DNA of 64,000 bases from Candidatus Thiodiazotropha sp. LNASS1 (lineage in GTDB: Bacteria > Pseudomonadota > Gammaproteobacteria > Chromatiales > Chromatiaceae), in NCBI RefSeq assembly GCF_964212655.1, contig NZ_OZ156465.1, positions 3,224,001 to 3,288,000 of the forward strand, read 5' to 3'. Shown here piece after piece: positions 45,196-54,748 of the stretch (within the stretch, counting starts at the first letter, position 1; each line of letters begins with the position of its first letter). Made by a program: the position numbers and the translations under genes. Under the pieces are notes generated by a model, which saw nothing but the letters and a program-made list of their open reading frames with translations, did not search any database and had not been told where the DNA came from.

Positions 45196-46530
45196 CTAAA
45201 GGAAGTCGAATTTGAAGCCGGTAACTTCATTGCCCGGATCTTGCAGTTCGAGTTCTACATGCATGGTTCTTAATTTTGGCATCATCGGGTTGGACTGGTA
45301 TTGATCGGCCTTGTATTCATCCGGCAGGAAGGTACGCCTTGCTATGATTGTACCCATATCGTTGTAGAGGCTTAACTGCAGTCTTGGAAAGGGTTGTTGG
45401 AAGGCCGCTGCATTCACCATCTCGAGTTTGAGTGACAAAATACCCTCCTTTTCCGGGTGAGCGGTGAGGGCGCGATCACTGATGATTATCTGTTCGGTAT
45501 CACGGCGTATGGGCACCTCGCAACCCGCCAGGTTGCAGACGCCCTGGAGAATCTGCCTTCCGGCATAGTGGGAGACGAGGCTGTCCCTCAAGTACCATGT
45601 GATCTGTCCGCAGAGAGGGAGCAGCAGGAGTAATGAGCCGATAATCCAATAGCCTCTGTAGCGGCTGGGTTGCGGTCTTTCAAACTCCTCCTCAAACGTA
45701 AAGCGGGTCTCCTCATCCAGCGACTCCTGTGACTGTATAGACTCTTCCTCGGTGGGGATGAAATCCTGTTCCAGTGGTATGGATTCCGGCGATATCTCTT
45801 GCTCGGGCTTCTCGTCTGATAGTATCGATTTTTCCTCAGCGGGGGATTCATCGACTGTGCCCGTCGATTCTTCTTCATCGGTCGGTACCTCGACCGGGTT
45901 TGACGAGTCAGTACCGGTAATCGTTTCTTCGCTTGATGTGCTTGGTTCTGGTTCAGCAAGAGATTCCTTGTCATGGTTATCGAATGAAATAACCTCTGCT
46001 AACCGATTATCCGCACCTTTTTCTTCGAGAAGCAGAGAGGCGGAATCCCGATCGAGTAGTTCGGACATTTGCGATTCGGTACCAGCGGCAAAATAATCCG
46101 GTTCCGTTTCGAGTCCGTCATCACGCTCAAGAAGGAATTGGTTTTGACTATCGAATTCAGAACTATTCTCATCCACTTCAAGGATTGATTCTTCACTCAA
46201 TTGCTGGACGGGGGGCTCTTCGTCAGCCAAGGCGTCAAGTGACTTCTCGACTTCGCTGTCACTGACCAAGCTCGATTCAATAACAAGCCCATCCGAGTTT
46301 GCCTCCCCATTCGATGGTTGCGGGGCTGCGACGTCTCCATTCTGGTCAATTTGCGCCAACTCCTCCTGTAAATCATCATCATTGGTAAATGATGTGGGAA
46401 ATTCCATAAGTTTATGCAGTGCGTTGAATACACTGTTGCATTGACAACAGCGTACTTTTCCGTCAGCGGCCTTAAGTTGTTCCGGTGTGATGCGGAACAT
46501 GGTTAGACAGTGTTGGCACTGGGTAAACAT
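45196..46530 (-). CDS. Zinc-ribbon and DUF3426 membrane protein
   Basis: Protein of 444 residues with an N-terminal MJ0042-type zinc ribbon (CQHC and CCQC motifs, residues 5-32), a long acidic, Glu/Ser/Asp-rich disordered stretch (about 50-280), a single membrane helix (about 298-315) and a C-terminal DUF3426 domain facing the periplasm (LEMVNAAAFQQPFPRLQLSLYN is typical). The function of this family is unknown. It lies between prmA and dusB, a common neighbourhood. The disordered middle is rich in the word EE and much longer than in many relatives. Confidence 0.85.
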   Translation of the reverse strand: MFTQCQHCLTMFRITPEQLKAADGKVRCCQCNSVFNALHKLMEFPTSFTNDDDLQEELAQIDQNGDVAAPQPSNGEANSDGLVIESSLVSDSEVEKSLDALADEEPPVQQLSEESILEVDENSSEFDSQNQFLLERDDGLETEPDYFAAGTESQMSELLDRDSASLLLEEKGADNRLAEVISFDNHDKESLAEPEPSTSSEETITGTDSSNPVEVPTDEEESTGTVDESPAEEKSILSDEKPEQEISPESIPLEQDFIPTEEESIQSQESLDEETRFTFEEEFERPQPSRYRGYWIIGSLLLLLPLCGQITWYLRDSLVSHYAGRQILQGVCNLAGCEVPIRRDTEQIIISDRALTAHPEKEGILSLKLEMVNAAAFQQPFPRLQLSLYNDMGTIIARRTFLPDEYKADQYQSNPMMPKLRTMHVELELQDPGNEVTGFKFDFL

Positions 46531-46906
46531 GTGGCGGATTACTTTCTATCTCTGCTTCAATTAATGTTTGGCTGTTGTAATGGCTAAGGCCGTGCAGACC
46601 TTTGTGTGTATTCAATGGGTATCTTCAGTGGAACAAGGGAACAAATCCCTTGCACTATCCAATTGAGCGGTGACGAACCCTGGGTTGAGGTCGATTTTCA
46701 GGTCACCGTTCAACACCTCTACGTTAGACCGAAGCCAAACGGCAGGCAAGTCCTTTGTGGTAAATTCGGACTGATTTTAGCGGCATCCGCAAGACCTGGA
46801 TATGACTATTCGCTTATTGCAGGGAAGAGTGATCATAACCCCGGAATATAGCTTTCTGTATGGATGATTTAAGCGGCTTGAGGCTGCAGTTCTCTTCGTC
46901 GCAGTA
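46531..46906. other. Intergenic region between prmA and DUF3426 gene
   Basis: About 375 bases. CAAGGGA (46634-46640) and TCCCTTG (46646-46652) form a perfect seven-pair palindrome with a five-base loop, possibly an operator or mRNA hairpin for the minus-strand gene. An 81-codon plus-strand frame here has no recognisable features. A promoter is likely but not identified. Confidence 0.35.
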
Positions 46907-47788
46907 CTATTGACAGCTGACTGTACCGCTCAATAGCAGCCATTCCTGTTGCCGTTTGGATGCCTCCAGGGTTGCAAATGCCTGGTAGGCAGGCGCTACC
47001 TCGGATTGTTGCTCTGCGAGTATACCGGAGAGGGCAAACCGACCGCCGGGTCGGATGAGCCGCGCAAAATCGGGGGCCAGTTGGATCAATGGGGCAGCGA
47101 GAATATTGGCAACCAACAGGTCGAACGTTCCATTTGGCAGTTCATCCGGCAGGCATGTCAGGAGTCGATCCGAAACGCTGTTCTTCTCCGCATTGTCTCT
47201 GCTGGCTATCAAGGCCTGAGGGTCATGGTCGAGGGCAACGGCGGAGGACGCACCAAGTTTCAGTGCAGCGATCGCGAGGATACCTGAGCCACAACCATAG
47301 TCTATGATGCGCTTTCCCGCCAGGTCCTGAGCGTCCAGCCATTCCAGGCAGAGTGCTGTGGTGGGGTGCGTGCCGGTACCGAAGGCCAGTCCTGGATCGA
47401 GTTTAATCACAACTGCATTCAGTTGATCGATCGAATCACCTGCCGGACATACCCACAGGCGCCGTCCGAATGAGATGGGCTTGAAATGATCCAGCCACAC
47501 CCGTTCCCAGATCCTGTCTTCTATGCGTTCCCATCGGAGTCTGCCGACCATTTCGGGATCGAGGACCGTAGCAAGGGCATTGCGCAGCTTCAGCGGCTCC
47601 TGATCTCCCTCGAACAGTGCAGTGACTTGGGTATGTTGCCACAGCTGGGTCGACTCCGGTGGGGTTTCAAGCAGCGGCTGATCACCAGCGTCGCCCAGGG
47701 TGACAGACAGGGCGCCGAGGTTTTCGAAGACCAGTTCCAGCAGGGGGGCCTCCTTCTCATTGCAGTCGATTGAGAGTTGCAACCACAT
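46907..47788 (-). CDS. prmA: Ribosomal protein L11 methyltransferase
   Basis: SAM-dependent enzyme of 293 residues that trimethylates L11. An N-terminal substrate-recognition domain (about 1-100) is followed by a Rossmann methyltransferase domain with DPGLAFGTGTHPTTALCLEWL, IIDYGCGSGILAIAALKLGA and NILAAPLIQLAP. It lies downstream of accC on the same strand, separated by a conspicuous inverted repeat. Confidence 0.95.
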   Translation of the reverse strand: MWLQLSIDCNEKEAPLLELVFENLGALSVTLGDAGDQPLLETPPESTQLWQHTQVTALFEGDQEPLKLRNALATVLDPEMVGRLRWERIEDRIWERVWLDHFKPISFGRRLWVCPAGDSIDQLNAVVIKLDPGLAFGTGTHPTTALCLEWLDAQDLAGKRIIDYGCGSGILAIAALKLGASSAVALDHDPQALIASRDNAEKNSVSDRLLTCLPDELPNGTFDLLVANILAAPLIQLAPDFARLIRPGGRFALSGILAEQQSEVAPAYQAFATLEASKRQQEWLLLSGTVSCQ

Positions 47789-47793
47789 ATTAT

Positions 47794-47881
47794 GAGTTTT
47801 GAGTTGTGAGTTTTTAGCTATCAGTCAGTTGAGGGATAAGCCCTTCTCAACTTAAAACTCATAACTCACAACTCAAAACTC
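47794..47881. repeat. Inverted array of AACTCAN heptads
   Basis: The 19-base sequence at 47794-47812 is the exact reverse complement of 47863-47881. Read on the right arm it consists of tandem units AACTCAT, AACTCAC, AACTCAA and AACTC. A nested stem GTTGAG/CTCAAC (47828-47833 with 47846-47851) lies between. The whole block fills the gap between accC and prmA, so it could fold as one long hairpin in the minus-strand transcript. Such heptad words are not explained by coding. Confidence 0.7.
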
Positions 47882-47883
47882 TT

Positions 47884-49224
47884 CTATAGTCCCAGTTTCT
47901 TTTCCAGGTAGTGGATGTTGGCGCCTCCTTCTCTGAAGGCGGCGTCACGCATGATATCCAGGTGCAGTGGTATGTTTGTCTTGATACCGCTGATCACCAT
48001 CTCCTGCAGGGCGATGCGCATTCTGGCGATAGCCGAATCACGGGTCTCCCCGTGGGTGACAAGCTTGCCGATCATGGAGTCGTAGTAGGGAGGCACTCTA
48101 TAGCCATTGTAAATGTGGGTGTCGACACGAACGCCTGGACCACCGGGGGTATGGAGTTGGCTGATGGTGCCGGGGCTGGGAAGAAATTTTACCGGGTCCT
48201 CGGCATTGATTCGGCACTCCACCGCATGGCCTTGAAGCTTGATCTCATCCTGTTTGTAGCTCAAGGGTTCCCCCGCGGCGATGAGAATCTGTTGTTTTAC
48301 GATGTCGATACCTGTGATCAGTTCGGTGACCGGGTGCTCCACCTGCACCCGGGTATTCATCTCAATGAAGTAGAACTCGCCGTCCTCATAGAGAAACTCG
48401 AACGTACCCGCTCCCCGATAGCCGATCTGGCGGCAGGCCTCGGCGCATCGTTCACCCACATCTTTGCGTTGTTGTTCGGTAATGCCGGGCGCAGGCGCCT
48501 CTTCCACCACCTTCTGGTGACGGCGTTGCATGGAACAGTCGCGCTCTCCAAGATGAATTGCATTGCCATGGGTGTCGGAAAGGACCTGAAACTCTACGTG
48601 GCGGGGATTGCCGAGGAACTTTTCCATATACACTGTGCCGTTTCCGAATGCGGCCTCGGCCTCGGCCTTGGTCATGGCAACTGCATTCAGCAGCGTTGCT
48701 TCAGTATGCACCACTCGCATGCCTCTGCCGCCACCGCCGCCGGCAGCCTTGATGATGACCGGATAACCGATTTCGTTCGCCACATCCTTAGTGCGTTTGG
48801 CATTGTTGTCCAGCGGACCGTTCGAGCCCGGCACTGTCGGCACATTGGCCTTGCGCATGGCTTCGATGGCGGCCACTTTGTCGCCCATGGTGCGGATCGT
48901 ATCGGCCTTGGGGCCAATAAAGATGAAGCCGCTGTTTTCCACCCGTTCTGCGAAATCGGCATTTTCTGAAAGAAAACCATATCCCGGGTGTATGGCAACC
49001 GAGTCGGTGACTTCGGCGGCACTGATGATGGCTGGAATGTTCAGATAGCTATCGCTGGAGGGGGCGGGACCTATGCATACGGATTCATCGGCAAGCAACA
49101 CATGCTTTAGGTCACGATCAGCCTCGGAGTGTACGGCAACTGTCTTGATACCGAGTTCTTTACAGGCGCGCAGGATGCGCAAAGCTATCTCACCACGATT
49201 GGCGATTACGATCTTATCTATCAT
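47884..49224 (-). CDS. accC: Acetyl-CoA carboxylase, biotin carboxylase subunit
   Basis: ATP-grasp enzyme that carboxylates the biotin on AccB, first half-reaction of malonyl-CoA formation. The 446-residue protein shows [53 protein letters not shown] and [20 protein letters not shown] at 49236 would add four residues, but the ATG at 49224 matches the family start. It follows accB with nine bases between. Confidence 0.96.
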   Translation of the reverse strand: MIDKIVIANRGEIALRILRACKELGIKTVAVHSEADRDLKHVLLADESVCIGPAPSSDSYLNIPAIISAAEVTDSVAIHPGYGFLSENADFAERVENSGFIFIGPKADTIRTMGDKVAAIEAMRKANVPTVPGSNGPLDNNAKRTKDVANEIGYPVIIKAAGGGGGRGMRVVHTEATLLNAVAMTKAEAEAAFGNGTVYMEKFLGNPRHVEFQVLSDTHGNAIHLGERDCSMQRRHQKVVEEAPAPGITEQQRKDVGERCAEACRQIGYRGAGTFEFLYEDGEFYFIEMNTRVQVEHPVTELITGIDIVKQQILIAAGEPLSYKQDEIKLQGHAVECRINAEDPVKFLPSPGTISQLHTPGGPGVRVDTHIYNGYRVPPYYDSMIGKLVTHGETRDSAIARMRIALQEMVISGIKTNIPLHLDIMRDAAFREGGANIHYLEKKLGL

Positions 49225-49232
49225 GGTTTCAC

Positions 49233-49703
49233 TCAATCAATGATGAATAGCGGTTCGTTGTATTCGACGGGTTGACCGTTTTCAACCAGTATCTTTTTAA
49301 CGGTACCGGCCTTGTCGGACTCTATCTGGTTGAGGATCTTCATCGCCTCAATGATACACAGGGTGTCACCCACAGCGACCGTTTGGCCCTCCTCCACAAA
49401 CGGCTTGCTGCCGGGCGAGGGTGAGCGGTAGAAGGTACCCACCATCGGTGAGTTTACACTGTGCCCCTGAATCTCCTCGGTTGCGGCTTGCAGTTCGGGG
49501 GCGCCGGTAGTGGCAGGTGCTGCTGCCGGTGCGGGCGCCGGGGCTGCCGCAACCTGAGGCTGCATGCTGGGGATGGCTATCGTTGAGGGAATCGAGCTTT
49601 GGCGGCTAATTCTGACCGACTCCTCCCCTTCATGAATTTCGATCTCCGCGACGTCTGACTCCTCGAGTAACTCAATAAGTTTTTTTACTTTGCGAATATC
49701 CAT
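49233..49703 (-). CDS. accB: Acetyl-CoA carboxylase biotin carboxyl carrier protein
   Basis: Carrier of 156 residues. The N-terminal helical part (about 1-35) is followed by an alanine/proline linker (about 50-70) and the biotinyl domain (about 80-156), with the biotinylated lysine K122 in the motif [10 protein letters not shown]. It is transcribed with accC, and aroQ lies just upstream. Confidence 0.96.
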   Translation of the reverse strand: MDIRKVKKLIELLEESDVAEIEIHEGEESVRISRQSSIPSTIAIPSMQPQVAAAPAPAPAAAPATTGAPELQAATEEIQGHSVNSPMVGTFYRSPSPGSKPFVEEGQTVAVGDTLCIIEAMKILNQIESDKAGTVKKILVENGQPVEYNEPLFIID

Positions 49704-49722
49704 GTTGACCTGTCTCTAAGAA

Positions 49723-50163
49723 TTATTTGTTGAGCCGTTTGGCAGCGGCCTGCAAGGCGAGTTCATAGCCCTCCGCACCCAGGCCGGTAATGACACCTTC
49801 GGCCTTGTCAGAGAAATAGGAGTGTTTGCGAAACTCCTCTCTGGCGTGCACGTTGGAGAGATGGACCTCTATGTAGGGTATGCCTGTTCCCAATAATGCA
49901 TCCCTCAGCGCCACGCTGGTATGGGTGAATGCAGCCGGGTTGATAATGATGAAACAGACATTCGATTGTTTTGCCTGATGTATCCACGCCAGGAGTTCGT
50001 GTTCCGCATTGCTTTGGCGGAAGTCAATGTCGAATCCCAACTCTCTGCCTCGGTTTTCCAGGCGCTGGCGAATGGCATCCAGTGTCTCATGACCATAATG
50101 ACTGGGTTCCCGGGTGCCGAGCAGATTCAAATTCGGGCCATTCAGTACCAGGATGTTTGCCAT
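49723..50163 (-). CDS. aroQ: 3-dehydroquinate dehydratase, type II
   Basis: Dodecameric enzyme of the shikimate pathway, 146 residues. Family features are [20 protein letters not shown] with the active tyrosine, [28 protein letters not shown] and [18 protein letters not shown]. The aroQ-accB-accC order is conserved in gammaproteobacteria. Confidence 0.96.
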   Translation of the reverse strand: MANILVLNGPNLNLLGTREPSHYGHETLDAIRQRLENRGRELGFDIDFRQSNAEHELLAWIHQAKQSNVCFIIINPAAFTHTSVALRDALLGTGIPYIEVHLSNVHAREEFRKHSYFSDKAEGVITGLGAEGYELALQAAAKRLNK

Positions 50164-50331
50164 TATCCAATATTCCAGGGCAGAGAAATACGTCTACACC
50201 CCCCAGCTATTGTTTCTGGTGCCGTTCCCCATCACAGGGATTCAGGAGGGTGGGTTATGAATCGCTAGATTCTGCAAGATCAGCGCGATTTTGTCCAGTT
50301 TCAATGCAGTACATGCCAAGATCGTCGCAAA

Positions 50332-52638
50332 TTACTGTATGGCTCTGGTTGCGTGGGCGCTGAATTCCTCGGCGGGCTTGAATCCCACGAGCCGGTAGTT
50401 CTTGCGCTCCCGTCCATCACTGCCGTAAAAGATGATGGCAGGCGGGCCGGGTAGGCCGAAATGCCCCTGCAGCAATGCCTGGTCGATGTCGTCATTGGCG
50501 GTGACATCGGCCTGCAGCAGGTGTGTATTGGCGAGCGCATCGATCACCTGGGGATCGGAAAAGGTATATTTCTCCATCTCTTTGCAGGAGACACACCAGT
50601 CGGCATAGAAGTCCAGCATCACCGGTTTCCCCTGACTGCTGGCAAAAGCGACTTCACGTTGCAGGTCGTCCAAGCTTTTGATGCGTTTGAATTGAAGTTC
50701 CTGATGACCCTGGGCACTGCCAGAGCCTCCAGCTATGGCAATCCCGCGAAGTGGCTGCAAGGTATCCTTACCGCCTGCAGCAGCACCGACCAGCATCAAT
50801 GTTCCGTATACCAGAAACACGAAACCGAGACCTTTCCACAGCTTCTGCCAACCACTTGCCTCGATCTCCAGATTGCGCAGGGCTCCCATGTAGATCGCGG
50901 AGACGATGAAGAGGATGCCCCAGAGCAGCATAGCGATATCGGCCGGAATGATACGTTCAAGCAGGATGATGGCGACAGCCAGCAGGGCGACACCGAATAC
51001 GGCCTTGACGGCATCCATCCAACTGCCGGCACGCGGCAGCAGCTTACCGGCGGAGGTGCCGATTGCGATCACCGGCGTTCCCATGCCCATACTGAGGGAA
51101 AACAGGGCCAAGCCTCCCAGCAGCGCGTCACCGGTCTGGCCGATATAGATAAGCGCACCCGCCAACGGTGGTGCGACACATGGGCCGACTATCAGGGCAG
51201 AGAGAAATCCCATGATGGCAACCCCGGTGAGGGAGCCGCCCTGTTGCCTGTTGCTGACTTCGGTAAGACGGCTCTGCAGGCTGCTGGGCAGTTGCAGGTC
51301 ATAGAAACCAAACATTGACAGGGCCAGCAGGACAAAGACCAAGGCAAAGGCGCTGAGTATCCATGGGTTCTGAAAATAGGCTTGCAGGTTTTCGCCGAAC
51401 ATTCCGGCCAGAACCCCTGCAATGGTATAGGTGATCGCCATCGCCAATACATAGACCAGTGATAGTATGAAGGCCTTTTGTGTGGTGATCTTGTCGCCGT
51501 GACCCGCAATGATACCGGAAAGAATGGGGATCATGGGAAAGATGCAAGGTGTAAATGCCAATCCCAGCCCGAGTAGAAAAAAGAGGCCGATGATAAGCAG
51601 GATTGACCCGCCTTTCATGGTTTCGGTGATCTCGTCCAGTTCAGAGATCGGCTCATTGGAGGATGCGGTCGGTGGGGTGCCGGCGGGGCTTATGGTTTCG
51701 TTTGCCTCAGCCTCGGAGATGGCTGGCAGTGCGAGGGTGAACTGCTTGTTTATAGGCGGATAGCATACGCCGATCTCGGCGCATCCTTGATAACCCACGT
51801 TCAAGGTGACCTCTGTTGCTTCCGTGCTGCTTCTTACCAGCGGCAGGATGAGGTCTATCTCGTCGTGGTAAACGGCAACTTCGCCAATGGTGCCATCGGG
51901 TCTTACCGTATCCTGCTTGATCTTCGGATCAGGCAGTGTGAACTGACCCAGGGCAATTCCCTGGTTCTCGCCTGCGGAAAGTGTAACCTTATCGTGATAG
52001 AGATAGGTCCCTTCAGCGATACTCCAGTAGAGGCGGAGATGGGTTCCATCCTCGACGGTTACCGAGAGTTTATAGGCCTCTTCCGGATCCAGCAGGTCAT
52101 CTTCGATATTGTTGTCAAACAGTTGATTCGAAGCTGAATCGCCGATGTCGAATAACGGCTCAGCGACAGCTGCGGTGCGATTGCCGGCCGCCATCGGCTC
52201 CAGTGCCAGTCGTATCTCCTGCATGTGCGGGGGAAAGCAGATTCCCAGGTCCGCGCAGCCCTGAGAGCGGGCCTTTAACAATAGTGTCTCCTGGGATCCC
52301 TGCATGCGACGAATCGGGATTTCCGCAGTGGCTTTATTGCGGTAGACGGCGACCTCGCCGAAGAATTCGTCGTTCTTTATCTTGGCTTGCGATAGTTTCG
52401 GTTCTCCGATTTCTATGCCTATAGTGTCGCTGTCGAACTGGATCTTGTCGCGATACATGTAGTAGCCGTCGGCAATACGCCATTCTACGAGGAGCTTTTC
52501 CGTGCCATCGGTGCGGCCGGAGATCTGGAAGGCCTGGTCGGGCAACAACAGGTCTTCCTCGTTCCATGCCGCCATGCTCAGGCTGGATAACACCAGCAGC
52601 ATCAGGAACATCGTTATTAAGTCTATTCTTTTGTGCAT
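50332..52638 (-). CDS. dsbD: Thiol:disulfide interchange protein DsbD with two alpha domains
   Basis: Membrane electron carrier that passes reducing power from thioredoxin to periplasmic thiols. It has 768 residues, about 200 more than E. coli DsbD. After a signal peptide (about 1-23) there are two tandem DsbD-alpha domains, each with its cysteine pair (CADLGIC near residue 130, CAEIGVC near 292). The transmembrane beta domain follows, with cysteines in TPCIFPMIP and GPCVAPPLAG, then the thioredoxin-like gamma domain with YADWCVSCKEME. Duplication of the alpha domain may provide extra outputs. The start lies within the cutA gene end. Confidence 0.94.
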   Translation of the reverse strand: MHKRIDLITMFLMLLVLSSLSMAAWNEEDLLLPDQAFQISGRTDGTEKLLVEWRIADGYYMYRDKIQFDSDTIGIEIGEPKLSQAKIKNDEFFGEVAVYRNKATAEIPIRRMQGSQETLLLKARSQGCADLGICFPPHMQEIRLALEPMAAGNRTAAVAEPLFDIGDSASNQLFDNNIEDDLLDPEEAYKLSVTVEDGTHLRLYWSIAEGTYLYHDKVTLSAGENQGIALGQFTLPDPKIKQDTVRPDGTIGEVAVYHDEIDLILPLVRSSTEATEVTLNVGYQGCAEIGVCYPPINKQFTLALPAISEAEANETISPAGTPPTASSNEPISELDEITETMKGGSILLIIGLFFLLGLGLAFTPCIFPMIPILSGIIAGHGDKITTQKAFILSLVYVLAMAITYTIAGVLAGMFGENLQAYFQNPWILSAFALVFVLLALSMFGFYDLQLPSSLQSRLTEVSNRQQGGSLTGVAIMGFLSALIVGPCVAPPLAGALIYIGQTGDALLGGLALFSLSMGMGTPVIAIGTSAGKLLPRAGSWMDAVKAVFGVALLAVAIILLERIIPADIAMLLWGILFIVSAIYMGALRNLEIEASGWQKLWKGLGFVFLVYGTLMLVGAAAGGKDTLQPLRGIAIAGGSGSAQGHQELQFKRIKSLDDLQREVAFASSQGKPVMLDFYADWCVSCKEMEKYTFSDPQVIDALANTHLLQADVTANDDIDQALLQGHFGLPGPPAIIFYGSDGRERKNYRLVGFKPAEEFSAHATRAIQ

Positions 52639-52946
52639 CTCTCCACCCAGTCGATGTAATCGTCCAGCCCCTGCTCTACAGGGACTGCGATGATTTCCGG
52701 AAGTTCATAGGGATGTTGTGCCCGGAGCGTTGCCTCCACATTGTTATATTGTTGTTTTGTTGTCTTGATCAGCAGCAGGATTTCCTCAGACTCTTCCAGC
52801 TTTCCCTGCCAATGGTATACGGAGGTTACGGGCGGGGAGAGGTTGACGCAGGCTGCCAGCCTCTGCTCTAGCAAAGACCTGGAGAGCTTAAGTGCAGTCT
52901 CCCTGTCCGGTGCGGTACAGAGAATCAAGAGGAGTGGTGTCGGCAT
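52623..52946 (-). CDS. cutA: Divalent-cation tolerance protein CutA
   Basis: Small trimeric protein of 107 residues. Family motifs are LLLILCTAPDRETALKLS, RLAACVNL and the late YELPEIIAVPVEQG. Named for copper tolerance in E. coli, though its biochemical role is unclear. The open frame begins at 53027, but the ATG at 52946 (MPTPLLLILCTAP) fits the family. Its end overlaps the dsbD start by 16 bases; cutA-dsbD is a conserved pair in E. coli. Confidence 0.93.
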   Translation of the reverse strand: MPTPLLLILCTAPDRETALKLSRSLLEQRLAACVNLSPPVTSVYHWQGKLEESEEILLLIKTTKQQYNNVEATLRAQHPYELPEIIAVPVEQGLDDYIDWVERCTKE

Positions 52947-53098
52947 TGGCGGAAAATACACTATCCGCATGCAACTGGCAAAATTCGCAACGGAGCAGTC
53001 GGTGTCTGCTGGGAGGATGATTCCCAAAAGTTATATGATTGCCGTGATGCATCAAGCCATATGTAATTGGCCGGGTTTGGCTCCGATGCGGAAATGAT

Positions 53099-53121
53099 AA
53101 AGGCGGCCAAGGGCCGCCTTT
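53099..53121 (-). terminator. Strong hairpin after the CsgG-like gene
   Basis: AAAGGCGGCC (53099-53108) and GGCCGCCTTT (53112-53121) form ten pairs with a three-base loop. On the minus strand the stem ends in TTTAT. It lies 36 bases after the CsgG-like stop and before cutA, so it likely ends that gene's transcript. Confidence 0.65.
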
Positions 53122-53156
53122 ATAGCTAGGCCTCTGGATCAGAGGCGGTGATCGAC

Positions 53157-54005
53157 TCAGTTGCCGACTTTCAGGCGTCCACCCTTGCCCAGGCCACCCT
53201 TGACTGTCTGTGCCTTGTAGTTTCTCAGCGCCTTGACCATCTGGTTGAAGGAATCGGCGAAGGCTGCGGTAATCACCTTGCCTTCCGGGGTGTTGGTGAA
53301 TGCGCCTGCGCCGCCAAAAGCGCCGCCACCGAACAGGCCGCCAAACAGGTTATAGTCAAAGTTCTTTGCATTACCCACAGAGGATGAAACCTGCACCCCT
53401 GAGCGGTTGTCCACCAGCAGCAGGGTGGTGGCGGCCTCGTTGGACTTCAATCCGCCAGCCAGTGCGCCGGCAACGGATCCGAACAAACCGCCGACAATGC
53501 CCTTGACGCCACCAGTGCCCTTTTCTGAGAACTGGATACTCGGATTCATGGTGTAGTCGGCAGCAACCATCTGACCCTTGCCGAAGTTACTCCCTTGGCG
53601 CATTTCTCCAGACTTCATCAGGGCGCGTTCCTGCATCATGTTATTCATCGCTCTGCCGCGTTCGACGACAACGAAACAGTTGGATTGCTGGATCATTGTG
53701 CGCAGAACCGGGACAGTGGTGCCCAGTGTGGGATAGCGATGCCTGTAGGTGGCCCACCAGGGGGCGGACTGATCTTCAACCACGGCCAGCGTGCCCAGTG
53801 TCTCATCGCAGCTCTCCAACGCGCTATTCGCGCCCTCCGAGGTTTCGCCGCCTGCGGCGCCGGTCACCGTGTGTCCGGATGATCCTCCCATTTTCGGCAT
53901 TGTCGCCTCACATCCGCTCAGGCCGATGAAGGCCGCCGCCACTATGGCGGCCAGGGCGGTAAAGCCAGGTGTTCTCTGTAGATTGGTTGATAGTTTCATT
54001 TTCAT
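53157..54005 (-). CDS. CsgG/HfaB-like lipoprotein
   Basis: Exported lipoprotein of 282 residues with lipobox LSGC (Cys near residue 32). The body resembles the CsgG/HfaB group: TLGTLAVVED, then IQQSNCFVVVERGRAMNNMMQERALMKSG-like sequence and the following YTMNPSIQF strand. CsgG itself forms the curli secretion pore. Here no csg genes are present, and the middle and end are unusually glycine-rich (VGGLFGSVAGALAGG, LFGGGAFGGAGAF). Start ATG at 54005 follows AGGGAAAG; the frame extends to 54059 without such a site. Function unknown. Confidence 0.8.
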   Translation of the reverse strand: MKMKLSTNLQRTPGFTALAAIVAAAFIGLSGCEATMPKMGGSSGHTVTGAAGGETSEGANSALESCDETLGTLAVVEDQSAPWWATYRHRYPTLGTTVPVLRTMIQQSNCFVVVERGRAMNNMMQERALMKSGEMRQGSNFGKGQMVAADYTMNPSIQFSEKGTGGVKGIVGGLFGSVAGALAGGLKSNEAATTLLLVDNRSGVQVSSSVGNAKNFDYNLFGGLFGGGAFGGAGAFTNTPEGKVITAAFADSFNQMVKALRNYKAQTVKGGLGKGGRLKVGN

Positions 54006-54246
54006 CACTTTCCCTTTAACGAACAGATAATAATAATAGCTTGAATTGTGCAATTGCACTCTGGTTTCTTTATGTCGTCAAGTTTGATAAGAACATGAAT
54101 ATTTTTCGAAATCAATTGCCCCCAGAGCGTTGAATTCAAGCTGATTCAACCCTTGTGCAGAGCAATATGGTCTGTCGGCAAGGTGAATCCGACGACCAGG
54201 CATGGAGTCTTGTATGGGCCTGGCTCCCCGCGTAAGCTCTCCCGTT

Positions 54247-54699
54247 ATGAATCCTCTGTTACTCTTTTTGCTGTTGTTTGTAGGCGTTCCGCTGGTGGAG
54301 CTCTACTTTCTTATCGAGGTGGGTTCCCAGATCGGTGCTTTTTCGACGATTTTCCTGACTGTTTTCACTGCCTTGCTCGGTGGTTGGATGGTGCGAACAC
54401 AGGGCTTTTCAACCCTCTCCAAAGTGCGTGGCTCGATGGATCGCGGGGAAGTGCCGGCCTTTGAGATGATGGAGGGTGCGGTATTGCTGGTGTGTGGATT
54501 TCTGTTGCTGCTCCCGGGTTTTATCACCGATGTGGTGGGTTTTGTGTTTCTGGTTCCCCCCGTACGGCGATGGTTGATTACATTGGGATTGCAACAGGGT
54601 GGCGTCATGGGTCCGGCGGGACCGCCGCCCAATGGATCGGACAGAAGCCCGGAGAAGCGGGTGATCGAAGGTGAATTCAAGCGCGAGGATGATGAATAA
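54247..54699 (+). CDS. fxsA: FxsA family membrane protein
   Basis: Inner-membrane protein of 150 residues with about three helices; in E. coli, overproduction relieves F-plasmid exclusion of phage T7. Motifs PLVELYFLIEVG and LLLLPGFITDVVGFVFLVPPVR are typical. The upstream in-frame ATG at 54202 is rejected as the extension is not family-like. Its location near groES is shared with E. coli. Confidence 0.92.
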   Translation: MNPLLLFLLLFVGVPLVELYFLIEVGSQIGAFSTIFLTVFTALLGGWMVRTQGFSTLSKVRGSMDRGEVPAFEMMEGAVLLVCGFLLLLPGFITDVVGFVFLVPPVRRWLITLGLQQGGVMGPAGPPPNGSDRSPEKRVIEGEFKREDDE

Positions 54700-54711
54700 C
54701 AGGCCCTAACA

Positions 54712-54733
54712 CATCCCGGCGTGTGCCGGGATG
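54712..54733. terminator. Convergent hairpin between fxsA and ppk2
   Basis: CATCCCGGC and GCCGGGATG form nine perfect pairs around GTGT, 12 bases after fxsA and 15 bases before the end of the convergent ppk2. It lacks a T-run on either side, so it is a weak terminator at best. Confidence 0.5.
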
Positions 54734-54748
54734 GGATCGGATTGCCGG

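Noticed and set aside
46606-46851. 81-codon plus-strand open frame between prmA and the DUF3426 gene
   Set aside because: No domain, signal or conserved context; it runs against the local gene direction.
47794-47881. CRISPR-like array
   Set aside because: Units are seven bases without spacers and occur in inverted orientation; no cas genes are in the window.
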